Shown piece after piece: positions 9,901-19,779 of a stretch of DNA of 64,000 nucleotides. The first letter of the stretch is position 1; every line of letters begins with the position of its first letter. Made by a program: the position numbers and the translations under genes. A model generated the notes under the pieces. The model was not told where the DNA came from and made no database searches. It was given only the letters and a program-made list of their open reading frames with translations. This DNA comes from Prosthecobacter vanneervenii (GTDB lineage Bacteria; Verrucomicrobiota; Verrucomicrobiia; Verrucomicrobiales; Verrucomicrobiaceae), in NCBI RefSeq assembly GCF_014203095.1, contig NZ_JACHIG010000002.1, positions 425,695-489,694 of the forward strand, given 5' to 3'.

Positions 9901-12089
9901 ACGCCCCCCGTACTGCCAGCCTGCAAAATATTTCCTCCCGCTGTGAGTCCCTGCGGGCTGGCGCTCGTGCCCCCGTAGCGAACGACATAGTTCCTTCCAG
10001 CACCGCCGCTGTAGCTGCGCGTATTGACAAAGATGTTGTTCTGATAGCTGCGGGCATTGGTCACGCCTGCTATTCCGTCAAAAGCAAAGGTGCTGGCTGT
10101 CCCGGCGGTCTGAGCACCACCGACATAAACGGAATTGTGGAAAAAGTTCCGGCCAGCCGTCGTGCCGTTGTCATAGATGCCTCGCACAATGCATGCGGCC
10201 GCCGTTCCAGCTCCGCTCGAGTCCAGACCGACGCGCACCATGTTGTTCTGCGCCGTGAAGGCACCATCATAGAAAGACATCCCGTTCACCTGCGCCGATG
10301 CACTGCTGGAAGAAACCGCCAGGCTGTGCACCAGATTCCGCGAGATGACGCTGCTGTTCGCATTGCCGTCGTAGTAAATCCCGGTCACGCACACTGGTGC
10401 CGAAGAAGCGGTGTTAGCCAGCGAGTGCACGACATTCTGAGACACTGTCTGCGCAGAGGTGGCGGTGTCGATCAGGATGCCACACAGCGACTGCAGGGTG
10501 GTGGTGTTGGAACTCTGACTCGTCGTGGTGAAGTTGCGCACCACATTTCCCGTGACCGTGTTCGCACCATCATAGGTGTTGATGCCGATGATATATCCGA
10601 ATCCAATATCATTGTTGTTGAGATTGGCCACCGTATTGTCTGCGATCACGGCACCATTTGTAGAACATAGAATGCCTGTGATATGCTGGCCGTAGGTGGA
10701 AGAGGTGGCGGCATTGAGACTTCCGGATGTGCTGGTGCTGCCGATGATATTGCCGCGAATGGCCGGCGTCCCCTGAAGAGTGTAGATGCCAACGATCGAG
10801 GTGCCCACTGTAGTGGCTGTGCTGTTCACCGTGATGGCACCAATGGCATTGTTGCAGATGCTGATGGCAGCCGTGCTATCGGAGGCGATGCCGAAAACGG
10901 TGCCACCACTCCCTGAGTTTGTCACAGACACAGATCCCGCACCTGTGCCACTGCCGATGTTGTTTCCTGTCACCGTGCCAACATTCACCGCCCCTCCCAT
11001 CACATAAATCCCGCTCCACACGCCCGGATGCGAAATCGAAGGATAATTACTCGTCCATGCAAAATTCTGGACAGTATTTCCCTGCACGCTGCTGCTCGGT
11101 GCTACGGACCCCGCAGACAGCCAGATACCCTGAAACTGATACGCGACTGTGGTTCCTGTCGTGGTCCAGGCTGGGCCGCCTGCGTTTGGTGCACTGCCGC
11201 CGATCGAGTTGCCCGATACTACAAAGCTGCTTCCGGAAGAGCTGTTGACATAGATGGCGCGGACATTGGCCGCCACTGCCGCACGGCTGGCAGTCTGGTA
11301 GAAACTGCTGCCGCTGAGCGTCCACGCGGTGTTACCAGCATCCAGCCGCACGCCTGCGGCATCCACGGCCGTGGCGGCGTAGAAATTGAAGATGTTACAG
11401 TTGGAAACGGTGTTGCTGCTGTTGTTTTGTGCGGTCGTTCCTGTGGAACCGAGAGCGTAGAGTCCGTTGGCGGGGGTGCTGGCGCCATCACACAAGTCAC
11501 AGTGGTCCAGAGTGTTGTTGTCATTGCCATTGGCCCCTGTGGTGGTGCTGAAGACGACGGTACCGCTGGTGGCGCTGGTGTTCACACCACGCAGCGTGGT
11601 GTAGCTGACGGTGTTGCCAGCAGCCTCATTGATGAAGCGCAGCGCCACACCAGCGGTGCTGGTATTGGCAATCGTGAGCTGAGAAGCCGTGCCGCCGCCA
11701 CTGCCGGCGTTGCCGCCCACACCAGCAGGTCGGCCGTCAATGATCACGTACTGCGCGCCATTCAAGTCTATTGTGGCCGCCGTGGCATCTGCGCTAGAGA
11801 TGGACAACGCCGTGGCTCCAGCTTGCGGGCGTAAAGTCAGCGTATTGGCCGCGGAGGTACCGAGATTGGTGAAAACCAGCGGGAAAGTCTCGACATTGCT
11901 CACGTAGCCAGCTTGCAGCTCTAGAACAAGTGCCCCACCTAGCGTCTGGGCCTGTATGTCTGCTACGGCCGCACCAATGCTGGCATAGTCCCCGGTAGGT
12001 CCAATGGACCGGGTACCGGACAACGGTGCCGCTACTGCGGACATCATCAGCATAAGCGAAGCGGCCACCCGCACAAAAAGCACTCTCAT
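6933..12089 (-). CDS. Giant exported beta-helix surface protein
   Basis: The 1718-aa product has a signal peptide (MRVLFVRVAASLMLMMSAVAAP). Most of it (about 30-830 and 1000-1430) is Ser/Thr/Asn/Gly-rich, with recurring short N-x-V-x-N and I-x-G-N strands (for example ISGNYIHDL, IKGNRITAL) of right-handed parallel beta-helix proteins. Between them is a segment with the phrase SIQYFIVAQDG seen in verrucomicrobial surface proteins. About 1490-1590 is a choice-of-anchor-D/ASH-type Ig domain (FGNVTLGGSSSRTFVITNAG). The last 125 aa carry DYDHDGLPNLVEWA, a conserved verrucomicrobial C-terminal region. Probably a secreted or surface-attached protein; polysaccharide binding or lyase activity is possible for beta-helices, but no active site was identified. 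Confidence 0.85.
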   Translation of the reverse strand: MRVLFVRVAASLMLMMSAVAAPLSGTRSIGPTGDYASIGAAVADIQAQTLGGALVLELQAGYVSNVETFPLVFTNLGTSAANTLTLRPQAGATALSISSADATAATIDLNGAQYVIIDGRPAGVGGNAGSGGGTASQLTIANTSTAGVALRFINEAAGNTVSYTTLRGVNTSATSGTVVFSTTTGANGNDNNTLDHCDLCDGASTPANGLYALGSTGTTAQNNSSNTVSNCNIFNFYAATAVDAAGVRLDAGNTAWTLSGSSFYQTASRAAVAANVRAIYVNSSSGSSFVVSGNSIGGSAPNAGGPAWTTTGTTVAYQFQGIWLSAGSVAPSSSVQGNTVQNFAWTSNYPSISHPGVWSGIYVMGGAVNVGTVTGNNIGSGTGAGSVSVTNSGSGGTVFGIASDSTAAISICNNAIGAITVNSTATTVGTSIVGIYTLQGTPAIRGNIIGSTSTSGSLNAATSSTYGQHITGILCSTNGAVIADNTVANLNNNDIGFGYIIGINTYDGANTVTGNVVRNFTTTSQSSNTTTLQSLCGILIDTATSAQTVSQNVVHSLANTASSAPVCVTGIYYDGNANSSVISRNLVHSLAVSSSSASAQVNGMSFYDGAFTAQNNMVRVGLDSSGAGTAAACIVRGIYDNGTTAGRNFFHNSVYVGGAQTAGTASTFAFDGIAGVTNARSYQNNIFVNTRSYSGGAGRNYVVRYGGTSASPQGLTAGGNILQAGSTGGVLGQFNGSDAVTLAAWQTVTGQDVSSAVVDPLFVNASGSATTLDLHLQASNPAESGGTPLMDALTKAPAAVTDDFDGQTRSTLTPADIGADAGNFTSSSGDIYAPVITVPLLLNGSTANRVLTSWATIADNSGSVAGSAGAPRLYFKKSTDADAFGTANDASGNGWKYVAATNTSSPYSFTMDYTLLTGGGAAVGDSIQYFIVAQDGANNLGSSPAAAAASGSPAVTSISAKPGAGVNSFSIVSVIGGTKTVGSGGDYASLSGTGGLFAAINTGVLTGNLVINITSDVVEDGTVSLNSWLEEGPGGYTLTLKPDSATMRTISGNINGSLITLNGADRVGIDGSISGTGRYLTFRNLSTGTSACTIRLANDASSNTVSNCVVEGATKSTTLGVIGFSAAATRGNNNNLITGCQVRDLSTTSGVPNRLIGVATSSVSSSGNTVSNSELFNFNLQGILLPASGSGKWSISGNNIYELTPAASSNVGISILGGGLHTISGNYIHDLLTTGAQSIGISCTGGGSAIIKGNRITALSLNSATTTVYGIFANSTTIAALQMQNNQITLYPSAPTSATLYGLYFNATSPGAMSLAISYNNSVVIGGVESGTRSSWAAACLGLYSGIFQNTLLMNFRSGTAGCLTLIPNLYTSLNNNVYAGTGATAANFMSFNNVPVSFAAWQSSTKDQNSQAGIAGTGGFTAAVFADAPNGDLHLVSGGSSLVNATGIPISGLADDYDGDRRNSATPSIGADEFPQPDIIVTQTTILTDGAGVTDFGNVTLGGSSSRTFVITNAGSADLTSLALSGGSGSFAVSALSGTTVSTGGSANFSVTFTPGSSGTSTSVIHLSSNVSGSRNPFDVNLQGTGLTAVDSWRQQYFGVTGNAGNAADAFDYDHDGLPNLVEWACNLNPTTSSKLPANTVLNGMNLEFTYTRSLSAVNAGTVFSVEWSDTLANDWQGAGVGETVLSNDGTVQVVKATLPIGSSGRRFVHLKVTAPP

Positions 12090-12301
12090 GGGTTCAAGAA
12101 AAAGTTTGGGGAAAGCCCTTCAGCCTTCATCAAGACGATCAATGCAACCACCGAGATTCAGAAAAGATACGAGGCAACCATAAGCTCAAATTGACTCACC
12201 CCTAAGTTTGTGTCGAGCCGTAAAATAGCACAAAAATGCAACGACAAGAGACAGCCCTGCTCCAGACTCGGGTAAAAGCCGTCATTGGAGCCCCTAGGAC
12301 G

Positions 12302-12328
12302 AAAAGACCTGGGTCAAGGGTGCAGGTC
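12302..12328 (-). terminator. Rho-independent terminator of lepA
   Basis: Read on the minus strand: GACCTG, an 11-nt loop, CAGGTC, then TTTTC. The hairpin begins inside the lepA stop codon region (12327-12329). Modest 6-bp stem. Confidence 0.6.
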
Positions 12329-14123
12329 AATTCGTCTTCAACACCTCGATGAACGCCTCTTGCGGGATGTTCACCTTGCCGATGGCCTTCATCTTTTTCT
12401 TACCTTCCTTCTGCTTGTCGAGGAGCTTGCGCTTACGGGAGATGTCACCGCCGTAGCACTTGGCGGTCACGTCTTTGCGCAGGGCGCTGATGCTTTCACG
12501 GGCAATGATCTTGCCCCCGATGGCGGCCTGAATAGCGACGACGAAGAGCTGCTGCGGGATGACCTCCTTGAGCTTGGCGCAGAGCTGGCGTCCGCGGCTT
12601 TCGGCCTTGCTGCGGTGCACGATGCAGGAGAAAGCATCCACGGGATCTCCGGCAATGAGGATGTCCATCTTCACGAGTTCGGCGGCTTCGTAGCCAGCGT
12701 GCTCGTAGTCCATGCTGCCGTAGCCGCGGGTGATGGACTTGAGCTTATCGTTGAAATCGACGAGGATTTCATTGAGCGGCAGCACGGTGTGCAGCAGCAC
12801 GCGGCGGTCATCCAGCGTCTCGGTGTTGTTGACCACACCACGCTTGTCCATCACAAGCTGCATCATGTCGCCAATGTGCTCATTCGGGATCATGATATTT
12901 ACCTTCACCATCGGCTCGCGAATCTCATCAATCTCCTGCGCGGAGGGCAGGAAGCATGGATTGTCCACCTCCATCTCGGTGCCGTCGGTCTTGCGCACCT
13001 CATAGATCACAGACGGGTAAGTGGAAATGACGTCCATGTCGAACTCACGGCGCAGGCGCTCCTGCACGATCTCCATGTGCAGCAGGCCCAGGAAGCCGCA
13101 GCGGAAGCCAAATCCCAGCGCGGCGGAACTCTCTGCCATGAAGGTGAAGGCGGCGTCATTGATCTGCAGCTTGCCGACGGCGAGCTTCAGCGCCTCAAAG
13201 TCGTCCGTGCTGACGGGATAAATGCCGCTGAAGACGAGAGGATGGATTTCCTTGAAGCCAGGCAGCGGCTCTGGAGAGGGACGCTTGGTTTCGGTGATCG
13301 TGTCCCCGATCTTCACATCTGCAGTCGATTTCACGTTGGCGATGAGGTAGCCCACATCTCCTGCCTCCAGTTTCTCGCAGGTCGTCATCTTCGGGCGGAA
13401 GATGCCCACGTCCTTGATTTCGTAGTCCAGCCCGGTGGACATCATGCGGATCTTCTGCCCGCGCACGATGGTGCCGCTCATGACACGCACATAGCTCACC
13501 ACACCACGATAGGCATCAAACACGGAGTCAAACACGGAGGCACGCAGGTAGCCGTCTCCGGGATCCTTGGGCGGTGGGACGTAGGCCACGATGGCTTCGA
13601 GTATGTCCTGGATTCCAATGCCCATCTTGGCGCTGGCGGGCACAGCCTCGTCAGAGGGAAGCTGCAGAATGTCCTCAAGCTGCCGTTTGCATTTTTCGAT
13701 GTCCGCGCTGGGAAGATCGACTTTGTTGATGACAGGGATGACGTGCAGGTCCTGCTGCAGCGCCAGATTCAGATTGGCCACGGTCTGGGCCTCCACGCCC
13801 TGGCTGGCGTCGATGAGCAGCAGAGCCCCCTCACAGGCGGCCAGGGAGCGGCTCACCTCGTAGCTGAAATCCACATGCCCGGGCGTGTCCAAGAGGTTAA
13901 GCTTGTAGATCTGCCCATCTTTGGCCTTGTACTGCATGCACACCGGGTGCGCCTTGATGGTGATGCCACGCTCACGTTCGAGATCCATCGCATCCAGAAG
14001 CTGATCCTGCTGCTGCCGCACGGTGATGGTCTGGGTGAACTCCAGCAGACGGTCGGAAAGCGTGGTCTTCCCATGGTCAATATGGGCGATGATGGAGAAA
14101 TTGCGGGTGCGGGAAATGGACAT
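12327..14123 (-). CDS. lepA: Elongation factor 4 (LepA), back-translocating GTPase
   Basis: Ribosome-binding translational GTPase. The 598-aa length is standard. Motifs: P-loop AHIDHGKTTLSDRLLE near the N-terminus, switch II DTPGHVDFSYEVSRS, NKVDLPSAD (G4), the domain II region, and the LepA-specific C-terminal block CYGGDISRKRKLLDKQKEGKKKMK. The start gives MSISRTRNFSIIAHIDHG, a perfect family N-terminus. Divergent from phhB with a 98-base shared upstream region; a small hairpin terminator lies at its end. Confidence 0.97.
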   Translation of the reverse strand: MSISRTRNFSIIAHIDHGKTTLSDRLLEFTQTITVRQQQDQLLDAMDLERERGITIKAHPVCMQYKAKDGQIYKLNLLDTPGHVDFSYEVSRSLAACEGALLLIDASQGVEAQTVANLNLALQQDLHVIPVINKVDLPSADIEKCKRQLEDILQLPSDEAVPASAKMGIGIQDILEAIVAYVPPPKDPGDGYLRASVFDSVFDAYRGVVSYVRVMSGTIVRGQKIRMMSTGLDYEIKDVGIFRPKMTTCEKLEAGDVGYLIANVKSTADVKIGDTITETKRPSPEPLPGFKEIHPLVFSGIYPVSTDDFEALKLAVGKLQINDAAFTFMAESSAALGFGFRCGFLGLLHMEIVQERLRREFDMDVISTYPSVIYEVRKTDGTEMEVDNPCFLPSAQEIDEIREPMVKVNIMIPNEHIGDMMQLVMDKRGVVNNTETLDDRRVLLHTVLPLNEILVDFNDKLKSITRGYGSMDYEHAGYEAAELVKMDILIAGDPVDAFSCIVHRSKAESRGRQLCAKLKEVIPQQLFVVAIQAAIGGKIIARESISALRKDVTAKCYGGDISRKRKLLDKQKEGKKKMKAIGKVNIPQEAFIEVLKTN

Positions 14124-14221
14124 TCAGCTGGGGTGTCGAGGGGGGTAGGTATCTAATCCAGAGCCGGGAGGAATGCAATTCCGATACTTGCAGGCCGCAT
14201 TTACCCGCAGCAGGCTCTCTC

Positions 14222-14527
14222 ATGAAACGGGAACTTTTAAACGCTGAGGCCATTCAGCACCACCTGGCCACCCTGCCCGGCTGGCAGGTTGAGGGACAGG
14301 AACTGATGCGGGAGTTCCGCTTTTCCAGGTATTTGGACGGCATTGAATTCGTGCGTCGGGTGGCTCTGCTGGCGGAGGCCATGAATCACCATCCTGATCT
14401 CATAGCCAGATGGCGTAGGGTGACAGTCCGGCTGAGCACCCACAGCGCAGGTGGCATCACTGAGCTGGATTTTGAGCTGGCGCGGCAAATTCAGACAGTC
14501 CCGTCCGCCTCTGAGAGGCAGACCTGA
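14222..14527 (+). CDS. phhB: Pterin-4a-carbinolamine dehydratase
   Basis: Dehydrates 4a-hydroxytetrahydropterin, recycling the pterin cofactor of aromatic amino acid hydroxylases. The 101-aa product is of normal length and has the active-site pattern EAMNHHPDL (His56, His57) and LSTHSAGGIT (His74), followed by D83 and LAR. No phenylalanine hydroxylase is in the window. Its stop lies 5 bases from the stop of the converging secretin gene. It may be a stand-alone housekeeping gene. Confidence 0.93.
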   Translation: MKRELLNAEAIQHHLATLPGWQVEGQELMREFRFSRYLDGIEFVRRVALLAEAMNHHPDLIARWRRVTVRLSTHSAGGITELDFELARQIQTVPSASERQT

Positions 14528-14532
14528 CAGCC

Positions 14533-17109
14533 TCATTGAGTCACCGCGGCGGTGTCACGATTGACTTTCCGCCCTGAAGGATCAACCACATCCACCGTGA
14601 CAAAAATGATCACGTTTTTGCTCTCCTTCTGTTTGGTGTTGCTCCTGAAGAATCGCCCCACAAAGGGAAGATCTCCAAGCACAGGGACTTTGTCTTCCAC
14701 CAGATTGTGTTTGTCGATTATGACTCCGCCGAGTACCACTGTCGCTCCATCATAAACTTTGACGCCTGTAACCACTTTTTGTGTTTTGAAAATGGGCTGC
14801 AGGATTTTGTTTGGAGTGATCAGCTCATCAGGAGAACTGAGAGGAACATACCCCGAGACTGTTCCCGCCTGAACGGGCAGCACGTCCAGACTTGCCGGCG
14901 AAAAAATGGGTGAACCATAGTTCACAAAGCCTTCAAATTCAGTGAGCTCTGGCGCTATGGTCAGCTCCACAGTGCGGCCATCTTCTGAGATGACAGGCTC
15001 AACCTCCACCTGAACGCCCGTCTTGCGCATTTCAAAAGCTGTCGGCGTCGTAGGAGTGGCAATCATCTGACCGCCACTAGAACGACGCGAAAGCTGAGGC
15101 AGACGAGGAGGATCAAATTCCGTTGGATAAATGAACTCTTGAGTAACTTCGACTGTGGCCTTGAGGCCAGTTTTGGTGGTCACGCTGGGAGAAGAATTGA
15201 CATCCACTCCCTTTTTCTGTGACAGCCCACGTAGAACCGACTGAAACTGGGGATTTGTAAACACCCCCGCGAGGGATAGAACTCCAGGTGCCACAGTCGG
15301 CGTGGCGGTAGCCGAGCCTGTCTTGAGCAGATTATCAATCGAATCTCCTGCCACAGCATAGCTTCCGGTCCGTAGCCCAGAAGTAACAGGTCCGCCTGCA
15401 TAAGGGAATGCAGTGTTGGTGCCGAGGGGCAGCGGGCCAGCTAGAGCAGCGGCGACGGGTGTTGCAGGGAAGACCTGCTGGCCATTAACAGTGTATCCAG
15501 GATTAACAGCTGGCGAGGTGAAAGGGTAGTTGGCTGCATTAAACGCGGTGCCATTACCTGCGGTGCCGCCACCTGAGTACACCTTGCCATTCAAGCTCGC
15601 AGCCCCCATAAGCCAGTCATAGCCCAGTTCCTCCAGATTGGTCTGGTTTACCTCCAGCATTCGAACATGAATCACAGCCATTTTGGGAGCGGCCTTGGTC
15701 GCCTGCTCCACGACCATCTCAATAATCTCCATATTCGGGAGCGTATTGCGCACGACCAGCGTGTTGCTGGCCGCGTTGTAGCTGGCGCTGGCCCCTTCCG
15801 GGAAGGTGACACCACGTCCCTCAAGAAACTCGCGCGCACCCATTCTGCGCACGACCAGCCCGCCTCCAGCAGCTGGCTTGTCAGCCGCAAACGGGTCGGC
15901 AGCGCCTCCGGCAGCCGGTCCGGCATCTGTCGCAGGGGCGTTTTGAATAAAATCTGGCGGCACTCGGAATGAGCGGGAGATCAGCGCTCCATTGCGCTCG
16001 GACAGGGACACAAAAATGACCGCATGATCATCCACCTTGTATGTAACACCGCACATCTCTCCAACATACCGAAGCACTTCTTCGAGGGGCACACTGCTAA
16101 GATTCAGGCTGATCGTCTTGCCACGCGACTCTGGCGGTGCGCTGATGATGAAACTAATACCCCTACCTTCATCGTCCAAATCACGGCTGCGGACCCTGAG
16201 CAATTCCACCACTTCATCCAGAGTCACTCCGGAGAAATCTACCTTGGGAAGAATGATTTTCCGCAGTTTATCGCGAATGATCTCACTACCGCTTTTCTTG
16301 TTTCGGAGTGATTCAGCGCTAGCACCAAACAGAGCACTGCGGTCCATGTCTGTCAGCGGTACGGGGTCCTCCCAACTCTGCGCAAGATCACTCAGCATCT
16401 TGGAGCGCTGGTGGTCAAAGGCTGACTTGTAGTAGCTCTGCTTCCCCCTTTCGGCATTTTCCATGCCTCGACGGGCGGCGCTGTTATAGGGATCGATTCT
16501 CAGGACGTCCTGAAAAGTGGTGATCGCCTTGTCGTAATCTCCCAGTTCGAGAAAGGAGTTGGCCTTGAGGAGCAGAGTCTGCACTGCCCCCACCCTGTCC
16601 ACGTGCTCGGCGGTCAGAGCGGGCGGGAAGCGGTCCGGGTCTTCGAGGCGCTGCTTCAGCACGGTCACCCGGGCATCCTTAGGAGCCACCTCTGGAGCGA
16701 GAAGTTCGTCGAGCAGCTTGATAGCGCCAGCGGTGTTCCCTTTGGAGGCCAGCACCTGGGCCTGCAGACAACCGGCCACCACATAGCCATTGCGGGCAGC
16801 GGCTCGTGATTCCTGAGCCATCGGGATATTGGGAATGTCCTTGTAGGTCTGGGAGAAGAGAGCCAGCGCTTCGGCGGCTTTTCCCTGGTCGATCAGCTGG
16901 TAGCCGCGCTCAATGTCGTCGTTGAGCTTGTTGACCTGAATGGCACGGCGGCGGGCCTCGGCCTGGGCCATGGCGGAAACTGACTGCGCCTGGACTGGCA
17001 GGACTGCATGGCCACCAAGAACGGTCATCAAGCAGGCAGCCGTACTGCGGGTCAGCAGACGGCGGAGTGACGTGGGTTCAGGGCGTTTCGGGAAGGGCTG
17101 CAGAAGCAT
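14533..17109 (-). CDS. Amuc_1098-like secretin (type IV pilus/type II secretion outer membrane channel)
   Basis: The 858-aa product has an N-terminal export signal (about 20-42, ending QAQS), a TPR-like helical region (about 45-230, with [23 protein letters not shown]), secretin N domains (about 285-460, including [16 protein letters not shown] and [15 protein letters not shown]), a Gly/Ala/Pro-rich insert (about 500-600) and the C-terminal secretin beta domain. The latter has the hallmark [27 protein letters not shown]. It should form a multimeric outer-membrane gate. In Akkermansia the homologue sits with the pilM/N/O-like genes Amuc_1099-1102; here the neighbours are phhB and mdh and no other pilus gene is present. 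Confidence 0.92.
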   Translation of the reverse strand: MLLQPFPKRPEPTSLRRLLTRSTAACLMTVLGGHAVLPVQAQSVSAMAQAEARRRAIQVNKLNDDIERGYQLIDQGKAAEALALFSQTYKDIPNIPMAQESRAAARNGYVVAGCLQAQVLASKGNTAGAIKLLDELLAPEVAPKDARVTVLKQRLEDPDRFPPALTAEHVDRVGAVQTLLLKANSFLELGDYDKAITTFQDVLRIDPYNSAARRGMENAERGKQSYYKSAFDHQRSKMLSDLAQSWEDPVPLTDMDRSALFGASAESLRNKKSGSEIIRDKLRKIILPKVDFSGVTLDEVVELLRVRSRDLDDEGRGISFIISAPPESRGKTISLNLSSVPLEEVLRYVGEMCGVTYKVDDHAVIFVSLSERNGALISRSFRVPPDFIQNAPATDAGPAAGGAADPFAADKPAAGGGLVVRRMGAREFLEGRGVTFPEGASASYNAASNTLVVRNTLPNMEIIEMVVEQATKAAPKMAVIHVRMLEVNQTNLEELGYDWLMGAASLNGKVYSGGGTAGNGTAFNAANYPFTSPAVNPGYTVNGQQVFPATPVAAALAGPLPLGTNTAFPYAGGPVTSGLRTGSYAVAGDSIDNLLKTGSATATPTVAPGVLSLAGVFTNPQFQSVLRGLSQKKGVDVNSSPSVTTKTGLKATVEVTQEFIYPTEFDPPRLPQLSRRSSGGQMIATPTTPTAFEMRKTGVQVEVEPVISEDGRTVELTIAPELTEFEGFVNYGSPIFSPASLDVLPVQAGTVSGYVPLSSPDELITPNKILQPIFKTQKVVTGVKVYDGATVVLGGVIIDKHNLVEDKVPVLGDLPFVGRFFRSNTKQKESKNVIIFVTVDVVDPSGRKVNRDTAAVTQ

Positions 17110-17239
17110 CTATATGGGTAAATTTCAATTTTATAACAGGACTCCGCCCCACGCCCAAGCATTTTCTGCCATGAATCTCAGACCGGGGTTGCCCTCCCGC
17201 CGCATCTTGCTCTGGTGGCGGCTCCATCCTCAGAAATCC

Positions 17240-18223
17240 ATGGCCAAAGCCCCCATCAAAGTCGCAGTCACCGGCGCCGCCGGTCAAATCGGTTACGCTC
17301 TCCTCTTTCGTATCGCCTCCGGCGCCATGTTTGGACCGGACCAGCCGGTGATCCTCCAACTCATCGAGGCCCCTTTTGAAAAGCCGATGGCAGCCCTCGC
17401 CGGTGTGGCCATGGAGCTGGACGACTGCGCCTTCCCCCTGCTCAAGGGCATCGTGCAGACCTCCGACGCCAGCGTGGGCTTCAAGGACGCCAACTGGTGC
17501 CTGCTCGTGGGTGCCAAGCCCCGCGGCCCCGGCATGGAGCGCGCCGACCTGCTCAAGGACAACGGCAAAATTTTCATCGAGCAGGGCAAGATCATCGACG
17601 CCGTGGCTGCCGATGACGCTCGCGTGGCCGTGGTGGGCAACCCCGCCAACACCAACTGCATGATCGCCGCCTCCCAGGCCAAGCGCCTGACTCCGGACCG
17701 TTTCACCGCCATGGTGCGCCTGGACCAGAACCGCGCCCAGACCCAGCTGGCCCAGAAGGCAGGCGTGGACCTCACGGAAGTGAAGGACATCTTCATATAT
17801 GGCAACCACAGCCCCACGATGTTCCCCTCCTTTGCCCATGCCACCATCGGTGGCAAGCCTGCCGCTGGCGTCATCAACGACCAGGCCTGGCTGGAAGGCC
17901 CCTTCCTGGAAACCGTCGGCAAGCGTGGCGCAGCGATCATCGCCGCCCGTGGCGCTTCTTCCGCCGCCTCTGCCGCCAACGCCCTTGTGGACCATGTCCG
18001 CTCCCTCGTTACTCCGGGTGCCATCCACTCCGTGGCCGTGAAGAGCAACGGACTCTACGGTTTTGATCCTGAAGTCTGGGCCGGCATGCCGGTGAAGACC
18101 ACCACCCCGGGCAGCTACGAAGTCATCACCAGCTATGAGATGGACGACTTCGCCAAGTCCAAGATCGCCGCCACCAACAAGGAGCTCGTCGATGAGCGCT
18201 CCTTTGTGGCCTCGATGCTGTAA
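17240..18223 (+). CDS. mdh: Malate dehydrogenase (NAD-dependent)
   Basis: Oxidises malate to oxaloacetate in the TCA cycle. The 327-aa product from the ATG at 17240 ([18 protein letters not shown]) has the Rossmann loop GAAGQIGY, the substrate-binding [16 protein letters not shown], and the catalytic His in [10 protein letters not shown]. Its length and the GxxGxxG-type loop fit the roughly 327-aa bacterial/cytosolic-type MDH group. The open frame upstream to 16940 overlaps the divergent secretin gene and is not used. An intrinsic terminator follows. Confidence 0.96.
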   Translation: MAKAPIKVAVTGAAGQIGYALLFRIASGAMFGPDQPVILQLIEAPFEKPMAALAGVAMELDDCAFPLLKGIVQTSDASVGFKDANWCLLVGAKPRGPGMERADLLKDNGKIFIEQGKIIDAVAADDARVAVVGNPANTNCMIAASQAKRLTPDRFTAMVRLDQNRAQTQLAQKAGVDLTEVKDIFIYGNHSPTMFPSFAHATIGGKPAAGVINDQAWLEGPFLETVGKRGAAIIAARGASSAASAANALVDHVRSLVTPGAIHSVAVKSNGLYGFDPEVWAGMPVKTTTPGSYEVITSYEMDDFAKSKIAATNKELVDERSFVASML

Positions 18224-18247
18224 TAGGCTGGCACCAGAGCTATCACG

Positions 18248-18277
18248 AAGCGGCACCTACACGGGTGCCGCTTTTTT
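18248..18277 (+). terminator. Rho-independent terminator of mdh
   Basis: AAGCGGCACC / GGTGCCGCTT stem (core 18250-18257 and 18264-18271) with a 6-nt loop and TTTTTT at 18272-18277. Confidence 0.9.
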
Positions 18278-18321
18278 GTGCCCGCGTGAAGAATCTCCGT
18301 CCCTGCCCACGTTTAGGCAGC

Positions 18322-19734
18322 ATGTTCTCTTCCCGGCGCGCTTTCCTCCAGACGACAGGCTGTGGCTTTGGCTACCTGGCCTGGCAGGCCATGGCTCAGA
18401 GCCAGGCGGCGCTGGCCAATCCGCTCGCGATCAAAAAGCCTCACCATCAGCCCAAGGCCAAACGCGTCATTTTCCTCTTCATGCAGGGCGGCGTGAGCCA
18501 TGTGGACTCGTATGACTACAAGCCGCGCCTCTTTAAAGACGACGGCAAGATCATCGAGGTGGCGGATTCCCGTTCCATCGCCAAGACCGGCAAGGGCGCG
18601 CTGCAGCGAGTGATGAAGCCGCTGTGGAACTTCAAGCAGCATGGCGAATCCGGACGCTGGGCCTCCAATCTCTTCCCCCACATCAACCAGCATGTGGACG
18701 ACCTCTGCTTCCTGCACGGCATGCACACCGAGGGCGTGGCGCACGGCCCGGCCACCCTTTTCATGCACACCGGCACCACCAGCAACATCCGCCCCAGCAT
18801 GGGCTCCTGGGTGATGTACGGTCTCGGCGCGGAGAATGAAAACCTGCCCGGCTTCATGACCATCAGCCCCAGCCTGGGGAATGGCGGCCCGCGCAATTAT
18901 GGCAACGCCTTCCTGCCTGCCGTTTTCCAAGGCACCCCAGTGGGCCGAAGCGGCATGCCTGCCAAAGAATCCACGATCAAGAACATCACCAACGCCATCT
19001 GGACGCCCGAGCAGCAGCGCAAGCAGTTCGGACTGCTCAGCGCACTCAATGCCGAGCAGGCCGCTCATGCCATGCCCGGAGACACAGACATCGACGCCGT
19101 GATCCGCAGCTACGAACTGGCGTGGCGCATGCAGAACAACGCCCCCGGTGCCATGGACATCAGCGGCGAATCCGAGGCCACTCTGAAGCTCTACGGAATC
19201 AACGAGAAGCCCACCGACAACTTCGGCCGCCAGTGCCTCATGGCCCGCCGCATGGCCGAACAGGGTGTGCGCTACATCCAGGTGAACTACGGGGACAACT
19301 CTAACAACCCCGCCTGGGACCAGCACTCCAACCTGCCCAAGCACGGCGACCACGCCGCCGCAGTCGATAAACCCATCGCCGGACTTCTCTACGATCTCAA
19401 ACAACGCGGCCTTCTCGAAGACACCATCGTCTGGTGGGGCGGTGAATTTGGCCGTACTCCCTATGCCGAGAAAAACGGCACCGGCCGCGACCACAATCCG
19501 CTGGGCTTCACCGTCTGGGTGGCCGGCGGCGGCTTCAAGCCCGGCTTTGCCCATGGCGTGACCGACGACATCGGCCACATGGCCGTGGACGACAAAGTCC
19601 ACATGCACGACCTGCACGCCACCATCCTGCACCAGCTCGGCCTCGACCACGAAAAGCTCACCTTCCGCCACGCCGGCCGCGACTTCCGACTGACGGATGT
19701 GCACGGCCACGTGGTGAAGGAAGTGATCGCGTAG
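18322..19734 (+). CDS. DUF1501 Tat-exported protein
   Basis: Sulfatase/alkaline-phosphatase-fold protein of unknown substrate, abundant in Planctomycetes and Verrucomicrobia. The 470-aa product from the ATG at 18322 starts FSSRRAFLQTTGCGFGYLA, a twin-arginine signal. Family blocks: IFLFMQGGVSHVDSYDYKP, FPHINQHVDDLCFLHGM, TLFMHTG, GVRYIQVNYG, VWWGGEFGRTPY, GRDHNPLGFTVWVAGGG and YLDHEK-like RDFRLTDVHG at the end. It precedes a cytochrome/DUF1553 gene, the partner these proteins nearly always have, 45 bases downstream. Probably periplasmic. Confidence 0.93.
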   Translation: MFSSRRAFLQTTGCGFGYLAWQAMAQSQAALANPLAIKKPHHQPKAKRVIFLFMQGGVSHVDSYDYKPRLFKDDGKIIEVADSRSIAKTGKGALQRVMKPLWNFKQHGESGRWASNLFPHINQHVDDLCFLHGMHTEGVAHGPATLFMHTGTTSNIRPSMGSWVMYGLGAENENLPGFMTISPSLGNGGPRNYGNAFLPAVFQGTPVGRSGMPAKESTIKNITNAIWTPEQQRKQFGLLSALNAEQAAHAMPGDTDIDAVIRSYELAWRMQNNAPGAMDISGESEATLKLYGINEKPTDNFGRQCLMARRMAEQGVRYIQVNYGDNSNNPAWDQHSNLPKHGDHAAAVDKPIAGLLYDLKQRGLLEDTIVWWGGEFGRTPYAEKNGTGRDHNPLGFTVWVAGGGFKPGFAHGVTDDIGHMAVDDKVHMHDLHATILHQLGLDHEKLTFRHAGRDFRLTDVHGHVVKEVIA

Positions 19735-19779
19735 GCAACGGCCGCTGATAAAACGGCAGCCGAGGGGCGTGTTTCTCTC

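Noticed and set aside
12285..14156. Long open frame (623 codons) opposite lepA
   Set aside because: Exact antisense of a highly conserved gene; the translation is low-complexity His/Leu/Asp-rich with no family match.
14510..14524. Terminator at the phhB/secretin junction
   Set aside because: A GCCTC/GAGGC hairpin is present, but no T-tract follows on either strand.
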